A stretch of DNA of 6,292 nucleotides from positions 1-6,292 of the forward strand of contig JAUNRP010000029.1 of the NCBI GenBank assembly GCA_030544165.1, given 5' to 3'. The DNA is from a bacterium (GTDB taxonomy: Bacteria; Actinomycetota; Actinomycetes; Actinomycetales; Actinomycetaceae). Shown piece after piece: positions 1 to 5,167 of this stretch (positions within the stretch are counted from its first letter, which is position 1; each line of letters begins with the position of its first letter). The position numbers and the translations under genes are program-made. The notes below the pieces were generated by a model, which ran no database searches, was not told the origin of the DNA, and was given only the letters and a program-made list of their open reading frames with translations.

Positions 1-1
1 G

Positions 2-199
2 ACACCGGACCCGAGGCCGACGCCGACGCCGGAGCAGCCGCGTCCGCCCGCCACGAACGGTGGTCCGAGGCCGCCCGCTGACCCCACCCTTCCGAGGACG
101 GGTGCCAGCACGGACGGTGCCTGGTGGGCCCTGGCGGCGATGGCCGCCGGAGCGGCGCTCCTCGGCGGTGCCCGAGTCCGGACGAGGAGGGGGAGCTAG
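2..199 (+). CDS. C-terminal end of an LPXTG-anchored surface protein (5' partial)
   Basis: Reading from base 2, 65 codons are open to the TAG at 197-199; the start lies outside the window. The fragment has the full layout of a sortase substrate tail. Residues 1-29 are Pro-rich and typical of a wall-spanning spacer (TPDPRPTPTP at the start). LPRTG follows at residues 30-34 (bases 89-103), then a hydrophobic Ala/Leu/Gly stretch at about residues 40-57, and a basic end with RVRTRRGS. In this class, sortase cuts between Thr and Gly of LPXTG and links the protein to peptidoglycan, so the mature protein should be cell-wall attached. The extracellular domain is not in the window, so its function cannot be told. 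The other two plus frames give either an early stop or a low-complexity Arg-rich reading. Confidence 0.85.
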   Translation, partial: TPDPRPTPTPEQPRPPATNGGPRPPADPTLPRTGASTDGAWWALAAMAAGAALLGGARVRTRRGS

Positions 200-209
200 T
201 TCCTGATGG

Positions 210-275
210 GGCCCGTGGGATCGGTGGCGTGAGCCGCCGGCCCCACGGCCGTTCCTCCGCTGGGCCCGCGGGCCC
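210..275. terminator. Hairpin region between convergent genes, probable bidirectional terminator
   Basis: Between the two convergent stop codons lies a long hairpin. CCGTGGG (213-219) pairs with CCCACGG (242-248), and inside it GGTGGC (223-228) pairs with GCCGCC (233-238, one G-U pair) around a GTGA loop. A perfect 14-base palindrome, GGGCCCGCGGGCCC, follows at 262-275. There is no U-run on either strand, which is common in high-GC actinomycetes, so the terminator call rests on hairpin strength and position. Confidence 0.5.
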
Positions 276-282
276 TCGCCCT

Positions 283-1224
283 TCAGAGTGTGAGGACGAT
301 CTTCCCCCGGGTCTCCGGGGCGTCCATCAGCTCGTGTGCGCGCCGGGCGTCCTCGAAGGGCACGGTGGCATCCACGTGGGCGGAAACCCGGTCCGAGAAC
401 GATGTGGCCCCGGAGACCACCACGGCCTTCTCCCGGAGACCGATCTGACGCAGGCGCGAGCCCGTGATGCTGGCGCGCTTTCCCATCAACATGTTGACAT
501 CGAGCTCGCCCACACGGCCCTTCTGCAGGCCGATCACGGTGATCCGGCCCCCGTGGGCGAGCATCTCCAGGTTGGGCTGCAACCCTCCTGCTCCCAGTAC
601 GTCCAGGATCACGTCCACACCGCGGCCGCCCGTTGCCCCATTCACCGCTCCCACCACGTCACCGTGGTAGTCGATCCCGACGGCGGCGCCCAGCTCCTCG
701 CACCACCGCGCCTTCTCCTCCGAGCCGCAGGTGGTGAGTACCGTGGCGCCCATGGCATGCGCCATCTGGATGGCCACATGGCCCACCCCGCCCGACCCAC
801 CGTGGACCAGGACGGTCTCGCCCCGCTGGAGGTTGCCGAGCTGGACCAGGTTGAGCCAGGCCGTGCACAACGCCTCGGGACGTGCTGCTGCCAGGGTGAG
901 GTCGGCGTCGTCGGGAAGGAGACGGATCTGGGTCACGGGAACGGTGACGTACTCGGCATACCCGCCGCCGTCGAGGAGGGCGGCCACGCCGCGTCCGATC
1001 AGCGAGGCGTCCACTCCGGGTCCGACGGCTGAGATGTGGCCTGCGGCCTCGAGGCCGAGGATCCTGTTCGCGCCCTCGGGGACGGGGTAGTGGCCCGCGG
1101 CCTGGAGGAGGTCCGCGCGGTTGACCCCGGCGGCACGTACCTCGATCTGGACCTCGGCCGGGCCCGGTTCCGGAACTGGAAGTTCTACAATCTCGAGATC
1201 GGAGTCCATGGGTATCGCGCGCAT
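283..1224 (-). CDS. NAD(P)H:quinone oxidoreductase, MDR family (zeta-crystallin/PIG3-like)
   Basis: The product has 313 residues, close to the usual 320-330 for this family, and should be a soluble enzyme that passes electrons from NAD(P)H to quinones or related carbonyl acceptors. The N-terminal GroES-like domain (about 1-125) has AAGVNRADLL at 31-40, GHYPVPEG at 44-51 and LGLEAAG at 56-62, all typical of the PIG3 branch. The Rossmann part carries the nucleotide-binding loop HGGSGGVG at 141-148, followed by AIQMAHAMGA. Cys and His zinc ligands of alcohol dehydrogenases are absent, which fits a zinc-independent member. The frame is open back to 1377, but MRAIP at 1224 matches the usual family start and leaves room for a divergent intergenic region; no clear ribosome binding site precedes it. 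The gene is divergent from the histidine kinase and convergent with the surface protein. The exact substrate cannot be told. Confidence 0.88.
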   Translation of the reverse strand: MRAIPMDSDLEIVELPVPEPGPAEVQIEVRAAGVNRADLLQAAGHYPVPEGANRILGLEAAGHISAVGPGVDASLIGRGVAALLDGGGYAEYVTVPVTQIRLLPDDADLTLAAARPEALCTAWLNLVQLGNLQRGETVLVHGGSGGVGHVAIQMAHAMGATVLTTCGSEEKARWCEELGAAVGIDYHGDVVGAVNGATGGRGVDVILDVLGAGGLQPNLEMLAHGGRITVIGLQKGRVGELDVNMLMGKRASITGSRLRQIGLREKAVVVSGATSFSDRVSAHVDATVPFEDARRAHELMDAPETRGKIVLTL

Positions 1225-1235
1225 GGGACGATGGT

Positions 1236-1270
1236 GGCACGCGGGGCGTGCCGGTGCCATCGGCACGCCC
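1236..1270. promoter_or_regulatory. Inverted-repeat cluster in divergent promoter region, candidate operator
   Basis: The 98-base gap between the divergent oxidoreductase and kinase starts holds a perfect 10-bp inverted repeat, GGGCGTGCCG (1244-1253) and CGGCACGCCC (1261-1270), with a 7-base spacer. A third half-site, GGCACG at 1236-1241, can pair with CGTGCC at 1247-1252, so two alternative hairpins or three regulator half-sites are possible. The position suits an operator acting on one or both genes; an mRNA hairpin is the alternative. No convincing -35/-10 pair was seen in the gap. Confidence 0.45.
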
Positions 1271-1322
1271 ACCCGGGGGACGCGCGGATGGCGGTGGGAG
1301 CTGTCCACATGGGATTGAGCGC

Positions 1323-3761
1323 ATGAGGCTGGACGCGGCTGTCCGAGGCATGGTGGCCTCGCTTGGCGATCCCGCACGTCTCCACGCGATCTCCCGCCGA
1401 ATCCGGTTCCTCCCCAGGCCGGATCTGCTCGAGGGGGAGGAGGGGCGCTGGCGCTCCACCTGGCTCTGGCTGCTCCGGCTGGGGGCCTTCGTGGTGACGG
1501 TGGTCAACATGGTGGTGGCCGCGCTGTTCCTGATCGGCGAGCCGCTCCACAACCCCCTGGTGGCAGGGGGCCTCTTCCTCATCTACCTCAGCCAGTTGGC
1601 CATCCTGCAGGATCTCTGGCTCCCCGGTCCGAGGCGCCACCAGGTGGCGGCGCTCGGCGTGATGTACGTCGGCCTGTTCGTGGCCGAGTACGCGCGGCCG
1701 GGGACACCGGACCCGTACGGTGCGTGGTGGCCAATGCTGTTGCTGATCACGGGGATCCTGATCGCCTCCGGGCGGCTCGAGGGGTACCTGCGAGTCCTCG
1801 GCATCGTGGGTGCGCTGCTCGCGCACATCCTCATGCGGTTGTGGGACTGGCGCCTCTCGCTCGGGAACATCGAGGGATACATCGTTGACCGCTACGCCAC
1901 CGAGCTCGGTCAGTTGCTGATGATCTCCGCCAGTGTGATCACCGGGATGTGGGCGGGACTGCGTGGGGCCGCCACCGTTGACTCCGCGCTCTCCAGCGTT
2001 CGGCACCGGCACGAGGAGGTGGCACACGGGGGGCAGAAGGTGTTCGAACAGCGGGAGGCGGACCGATTCATCCATGATGACGTGCTCCACACGCTCCGCA
2101 TGGTGGCACTGGATCGGGAGGCGGTTCCCGCCCGCACGGCGATCGAGGCTTCCGCGAGACTGGCGCGCTCCCTCGGCGAAGCCGGTACCGAGGTGGCCGG
2201 GCACGGAGGGCTGAGGGCGCGGCTGGATGACATGGCGCGCGGCCTTGCGAGCGACGGCATCAGGATTGACGTGGTGGGGGACGAGGTGACGCTCCCTCCC
2301 GATGTCCAGCGCGCGTTCCAGCGGGCATCCCTCGAAGCGGTGCACAACGTGCTGCGGCACTCGGGAACGAACGAGGCGCGTGTGCTCGTGACCCACACGG
2401 GCCCGCGGATCGTGGTGACGATCCGTGATCGGGGGAGGGGCTTCAGCCCCAGCCAGAGGAGTCCGGGCCGTGGTGTGGCGGAATCGATCGTGGCACGGAT
2501 GAGCGATGTGGGAGGTCTCGGATGGATCTCATCGGAGCCGGGGCGGGGCACCATGGTGCGGCTCGAGTGGGCGCCCCAGCAGCCCGGGGAGAACAGGCCG
2601 TGGCTCCGCGCCACCTACGGCTCAGCATCACAGGTGTTCGGCGCGTTGCTCCTGATGGCTGCGCCACTGGTGGTGCACAACGTGTGGAGCACGGCGCTCC
2701 ATGGGCACTACCTTGCTGCACCCTGGGCCGGGTGGATGGCGAGCATCGCCGTGCTCGTGGTCTATGCCGGGGCAGCCTTCTACGGGCTCCGCCACGGCCT
2801 CACCCTCCTGCCATCCATCGGGATCTCGGTGACCGCGGTGGGAGCGATCCTCCTCAATGGGCTGGCGCTTCCTCCGGGAAACCTGAACGCCAACCACTTC
2901 TGGATGGCGGGCGGCGCACTCCCACTGGCCCTCCTCCAATCCCTCTTCCGGCCCCGGAGGGCGGTGTTCCTGACGGGCGCTTCGCTGGTGGTGGCCACCG
3001 TGGCCGTCCTATGGGTGAGGGGGAGCCCGGGACCCTTCCAGGTTCCCGTGCTGGATCCGCCCCTCAACGTCCTGATCACCTTGCCGATCCTCCTTGCCCC
3101 GCTTCTTGGGGTGGCGGCGTGCTGGGCGATACGGGTGACACTCGAACATGCCGCCCAGCATGCGATGCTCTCGCACGAGACGGCCGTGAGGAACTTTGAC
3201 GCGGCCCTCCTCCACGCTGCGGAGCGCCAGGCGCTGCATGAGCGCACAGAACGTCGCGCCCAGACCGTGATCGACTTCGTCACCGCTGTGGGTGATGGCC
3301 GCCTTGACCCCTCCGATCCCCTCGTTCGGGCGCAGGCAGACGAGTTGGAGCGGGCCGTGCGTGCCGAGACGGCTCCCGAGCGCCTGCGCGCTGGTCAGGC
3401 CTGGCACCTGCGCCGCGAGATCGATCGCCTCCTGAGTGCCGGGGTGACCGTCAAGCTGCGGCACGGAGCCGAGCTCACCTCGGAGGTCTCGGCGTGGTTG
3501 GCACGCCTCCTCGCCGGCCTCGATGAGAACGAGGTGACCTCCGTTCGCGTCACCGTCCTTCCCGCGGGATCGGGGGCGGGGTGGAGGGTGGCCACCGTGC
3601 TGCAGCCTGCCTCTGAGCGGGTCCTGGTGCACACGAGTGGTTTGGGCCTGAGTGCCGTGGCGGAGGGGGACCAGGTGCACCTGGAGCACTACCTGGGCGG
3701 TGGGGACGCGGATGCGTTGGCCCGCGTCCCCGGTTCTACCGGTACATTCGCCGAATCATGA
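1323..3761 (+). CDS. Membrane sensor histidine kinase, NarL-type, with tandem membrane/kinase modules
   Basis: This 812-residue protein should sense a membrane or envelope signal and phosphorylate the regulator encoded 25 bases downstream. Order of parts: about six hydrophobic segments (46-71, 79-100, 107-124, 135-150, 155-172, 195-213); a dimerisation/phosphoacceptor region with FIHDDVLHTL, likely phosphorylated His251; an ATPase domain with N-box EAVHNVLRHS (Asn342), DRGRG at 369-373 and GRG loops near 382 and 407. A second membrane block follows (about 433-453, 464-488, 492-513, 524-541, 546-565, 582-604), then a second cytoplasmic part (605-790) that keeps a helical, Arg/Glu-rich DHp-like stretch and an ATPase-like fold pattern but lacks the phosphoacceptor His, the N-box Asn and the glycine loops. 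No family-typical extracellular sensor domain is visible. The ATG at 1323 is chosen because GGGA lies 8 bases upstream; a GTG at 1248 would add a Pro/Gly-rich extension and fall in the inverted repeat. The ligand is unknown. Confidence 0.87.
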   Translation: MRLDAAVRGMVASLGDPARLHAISRRIRFLPRPDLLEGEEGRWRSTWLWLLRLGAFVVTVVNMVVAALFLIGEPLHNPLVAGGLFLIYLSQLAILQDLWLPGPRRHQVAALGVMYVGLFVAEYARPGTPDPYGAWWPMLLLITGILIASGRLEGYLRVLGIVGALLAHILMRLWDWRLSLGNIEGYIVDRYATELGQLLMISASVITGMWAGLRGAATVDSALSSVRHRHEEVAHGGQKVFEQREADRFIHDDVLHTLRMVALDREAVPARTAIEASARLARSLGEAGTEVAGHGGLRARLDDMARGLASDGIRIDVVGDEVTLPPDVQRAFQRASLEAVHNVLRHSGTNEARVLVTHTGPRIVVTIRDRGRGFSPSQRSPGRGVAESIVARMSDVGGLGWISSEPGRGTMVRLEWAPQQPGENRPWLRATYGSASQVFGALLLMAAPLVVHNVWSTALHGHYLAAPWAGWMASIAVLVVYAGAAFYGLRHGLTLLPSIGISVTAVGAILLNGLALPPGNLNANHFWMAGGALPLALLQSLFRPRRAVFLTGASLVVATVAVLWVRGSPGPFQVPVLDPPLNVLITLPILLAPLLGVAACWAIRVTLEHAAQHAMLSHETAVRNFDAALLHAAERQALHERTERRAQTVIDFVTAVGDGRLDPSDPLVRAQADELERAVRAETAPERLRAGQAWHLRREIDRLLSAGVTVKLRHGAELTSEVSAWLARLLAGLDENEVTSVRVTVLPAGSGAGWRVATVLQPASERVLVHTSGLGLSAVAEGDQVHLEHYLGGGDADALARVPGSTGTFAES

Positions 3762-3773
3762 CACGTTCAGTGT

Positions 3774-3782
3774 GGGAGGGAG
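3774..3782 (+). promoter_or_regulatory. Strong ribosome binding site of the response regulator
   Basis: GGGAGGGAG ends four bases before the GTG at 3787, with the GGAGG core at good spacing. It fixes the GTG start. The frame is open upstream into the kinase gene, but there it is only a shadow reading. Confidence 0.8.
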
Positions 3783-3786
3783 ACCT

Positions 3787-4470
3787 GTGAGCACTCGGTT
3801 CCAACTGCTGGCAGTGGACGATCACCCGATTGTGGTGGAGGGGCTGGCCGCGCTCCTGAAGCGTGAGGCGCCGGAACTCGAGTGGGCGGGCGTGGCACGG
3901 ACCTACCCAGAGTTGTTGCAGAGGCTGGAAGCGCTCGTCAGCGAGCGGGAGCATCCCAACCTGGTGGTCCTCATCGACCTCAACCTGGGCGATGGCGAGG
4001 ACCCTGTGGACCGGGTGAGGGCGCTGACCGCGGCAGGCATCCGCGTTGTGGTGCTCACGTCAGAGGCGCGCCCGGTCCCCCTGAGGCAGGTGCTCGAGGC
4101 GGGGGCGCTGGGTCTTGCCCTGAAGTCTGACGAGGTGACGTCGATCGCCGATGTGGTCCGTACGGTGGCCGCCGGGGAGCAGGCACTCTCGTCCGAGATC
4201 GCCTTCGCGTTCGCCTCCGATGACAAGCTCATCCCCCAACTCTCCGATCGTGAGCTGCAGGTGCTGCGGCTCCTGGCCGACGGCCTGCCCCGCAAGTCCG
4301 TGGGACGTCGGCTCGATCCGCCGGTCAAGCTCGCCACCGTGGCCACCTACCTCAACCGGATCTTCCAGAAGTACCAGGTCATCGGGCGGGACGTGAACAC
4401 GTTCCAGGACGCCGTGCGCGAGGCCGTTCGCGATGGATACCTGCCCAGTCCGGGCAGTGGAGCCAACTGA
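3787..4470 (+). CDS. NarL/LuxR-family response regulator
   Basis: The 227-residue product is the likely DNA-binding partner of the upstream kinase. The receiver domain (about 5-125) has the acidic pair Asp11-Asp12 in AVDDHP, phosphoacceptor Asp64 in VLIDLNLGDG, the switch Thr91 in VLTSEA and the conserved Lys113 in ALKSDE, so all receiver catalytic residues are present. The C-terminal part (about 150-215) is a LuxR-type helix-turn-helix beginning LSDRELQVLRLLADGL and ending near RIFQKYQV. Its turn region, RRLDPPVKLATVATYL, is about two residues longer than the common form and lacks the usual Ser and His around the TVK motif, so the recognition helix is divergent. It starts at GTG 25 bases after the kinase stop, which implies one operon. 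Targets are unknown; autoregulation from the upstream inverted repeat is a reasonable guess only. Confidence 0.92.
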   Translation: MSTRFQLLAVDDHPIVVEGLAALLKREAPELEWAGVARTYPELLQRLEALVSEREHPNLVVLIDLNLGDGEDPVDRVRALTAAGIRVVVLTSEARPVPLRQVLEAGALGLALKSDEVTSIADVVRTVAAGEQALSSEIAFAFASDDKLIPQLSDRELQVLRLLADGLPRKSVGRRLDPPVKLATVATYLNRIFQKYQVIGRDVNTFQDAVREAVRDGYLPSPGSGAN

Positions 4471-4937
4471 CGGAACCACATCCCACGGGCGGTAGACTCT
4501 TGGGGCGCGTCCGGCCCGGTGCCGGGCGGCATCGGGAGGGTTGTCCGAGAGGCCGAAGGAGATGGTCTTGAAAACCATTGTGCGGCAACGCACCAAGGGT
4601 TCGAATCCCTTACCCTCCGCAAACGAAACCCCGGAATCCGCAAAATTCCGGGGTGTTTCGCCTGTTTCCAGAACGGCCGCGCAACCGACTTGACGAGTTC
4701 GATGCACATCACCGACTCGTTTCTGTCAGGGAACCACACGGCCACGATGGCACGGTCCACCCGGGCGGTACCGAGCCTGTCGATCACATCAACGGCCTTC
4801 TCGTTCTCGTGGGCGGGGACGATCATCGTCTCGGGTTCGATCCCGTTACGGCGCAGGAGCTGGCGCCCCTCGGCGGAAGCGAAGTGGCGCCCCACGGCAT
4901 GCGTCGCACCGCGGCGCAGCTCTTCCTGGCTACTCAT
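4347..4937 (-). CDS. Unrecognised small protein gene; 3' end doubtful, runs antisense through tRNA-Ser
   Basis: I do not recognise the family. The ATG at 4935-4937 is preceded by AGGGAAG at 7 bases, a good ribosome binding site. The first 90 or so residues look truly coding, with G/C-rich third positions and a mixed composition: a charged N-terminus (MSSQEELRRG), ETMIVPAHENEKAVDVIDRL at 36-55, and hydrophobic strands around AIVAVWFP and SVMCIELVKSVA. It has no signal peptide or membrane span. After about residue 92 (base 4660) the frame passes through the tRNA terminator, the antisense strand of tRNA-Ser and the end of the regulator gene, stopping only at 4347 after 196 codons. That tail is unlikely to be a native protein end. 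Either the gene lost its own 3' end, or the protein is really extended. It may follow the AAA ATPase in one transcript. Confidence 0.45.
   Translation of the reverse strand: MSSQEELRRGATHAVGRHFASAEGRQLLRRNGIEPETMIVPAHENEKAVDVIDRLGTARVDRAIVAVWFPDRNESVMCIELVKSVARPFWKQAKHPGILRIPGFRLRRVRDSNPWCVAAQWFSRPSPSASRTTLPMPPGTGPDAPQESTARGMWFRQLAPLPGLGRYPSRTASRTASWNVFTSRPMTWYFWKIRLR
4441..4457 (+). terminator. Short hairpin at the 3' end of the response regulator gene
   Basis: CTGCCC (4441-4446) and GGGCAG (4452-4457) form a perfect 6-bp stem with a 5-base loop, ending 11 bases before the TGA stop codon. There is no U-run, and it lies inside the coding region, so it may be a weak transcription stop or a chance product of high GC. 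Confidence 0.25.
4467..4498 (+). promoter_or_regulatory. Possible tRNA-Ser promoter
   Basis: TAGACT at 4493-4498 is a good -10 box about 37 bases before the mature tRNA. CTGACG at 4467-4472 overlaps the regulator stop codon and resembles a -35 box, but the spacing of 20 bases is longer than ideal. A GC-rich hairpin (GCCCGG at 4514-4519 with CCGGGC at 4522-4527) lies in the expected 5' leader of the precursor. Confidence 0.45.
4535..4619 (+). tRNA. tRNA-Ser (anticodon UGA)
   Basis: A complete class II tRNA of 85 bases. The acceptor stem is GGAGGGT (4535-4541) with ACCCTCC (4612-4618) and discriminator G at 4619. The anticodon stem ATGGT (4562-4566) pairs with ACCAT (4574-4578) around the loop CTTGAAA, with anticodon TGA at 4569-4571, which reads UCA and other UCN codons. 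The long variable arm typical of serine tRNAs is present, with TGCG/CGCA (4581-4584 and 4589-4592) closing a GCAA loop. The T arm is AAGGG/CCCTT (4595-4599 and 4607-4611) with TTCGAAT in the loop. CCA is not encoded and must be added after transcription. Confidence 0.97.
4624..4660. terminator. Hairpin terminator after tRNA-Ser
   Basis: CCCCGGAAT (4629-4637) pairs perfectly with ATTCCGGGG (4645-4653) around a 7-base loop. An outer CGAAA/TTTCG stem (4624-4628 with 4656-4660) extends it past a two-base bulge. It starts five bases after the tRNA, and T-rich sequence (GTTTCGCCTGTTTCC) trails it on the plus strand. On the minus strand the same hairpin is followed by a T-rich stretch as well, so it could also stop transcripts arriving from the convergent genes on the right. 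Confidence 0.8.
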
Positions 4938-5022
4938 TCCGCCACTTCCCTACCCTCTCCACATAGTGGTGCTCGATATCGTCGAGCGCTCGACCCTGTC
5001 CCTCGGGCGGAGTCCGGTACAT
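4930..5022 (-). CDS. Possible 30-residue ORF overlapping the next start codon
   Basis: A minus-strand ATG at 5020-5022 opens a 30-codon frame starting MYRTPPEGQG and ending VGKWRNE, with stop TAG at 4930-4932. Its end overlaps the start of the following small gene by 8 bases, the arrangement expected for translational coupling. Composition is protein-like and third positions are mostly G or C, but the frame is also open upstream of the ATG, no well-spaced ribosome binding site is seen (GAGGG sits 12 bases away), and the length is too short for coding statistics. It may instead be a leader or the end of a decayed gene. No function is assigned. Confidence 0.3.
   Translation of the reverse strand: MYRTPPEGQGRALDDIEHHYVERVGKWRNE
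4974..4994. promoter_or_regulatory. Palindrome pair upstream of the small minus-strand gene, candidate operator
   Basis: A perfect 14-base palindrome, GTCGAGCGCTCGAC (4981-4994), abuts an 8-base palindrome, CGATATCG (4974-4981), sharing one base. They lie 37-57 bases upstream of the ATG at 4937, where a repressor site would be expected. On the minus strand CACTAT, just downstream, could be a -10 box. They also lie inside the possible 30-residue ORF, so a chance codon pattern is not excluded. Confidence 0.35.
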
Positions 5023-5167
5023 GCTATTACGCCACCCTCTGGCCCGTCCGGGTCCGGCAGCTCCGCTTGAGGGTCCACGGTGGCTGGCGGTCCGCCCTGG
5101 CGCGGGCGGGGGATTCCCGGAGCCAGCCCAGAGATCGCAGAAGACCCCCAGTTGCAGCTCTCGCTGC
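5023..5167 (-). other. Gap downstream of the AAA ATPase with a weak hairpin
   Basis: No gene with convincing coding features lies here on either strand. Directly after the ATPase stop, the minus strand can form GCAGC-GAGA-GCTGC (5154-5167), a 5-bp stem with a 4-base loop and no U-run, so it is at most a weak terminator. TAGCAT on the minus strand (just upstream of the ATG at 5022) resembles a -10 box but has no good -35 partner. Confidence 0.4.

Noticed and set aside
124..1032. Long plus-strand open frame of 302 codons
   Set aside because: It lies antisense to the clearly recognisable quinone oxidoreductase and across the terminator region; its His/Pro/Gly-rich translation is typical of a high-GC shadow.
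1248..1322. GTG start at 1248 extending the histidine kinase by 25 residues
   Set aside because: The extension is Pro/Gly/Arg-rich, falls in the divergent regulatory repeat and has no ribosome binding site; the ATG at 1323 has GGGA at a usable distance.
1185..2396. Minus-strand open frame of 403 codons over the kinase gene
   Set aside because: It is rich in His, Arg and Pro with no domain-like pattern, and it is opposite the intact DHp/ATPase part of the kinase.
4624..4660. tRNA-end att site or transposon inverted repeat
   Set aside because: It is a compact hairpin five bases after the tRNA with T-rich flanks, best explained as a terminator, and no second copy of the tRNA 3' end is seen in the window.
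4981..4994. LexA (SOS) box
   Set aside because: The palindrome shares TCGA ends with the actinobacterial SOS site, but half-sites abut directly and the AAC/GTT core with its 4-base spacer is missing.
4519..5070. Plus-strand open frames running from the tRNA into the region to its right
   Set aside because: They cross the tRNA and its terminator, and their composition is that of an antisense reading of the minus-strand gene.
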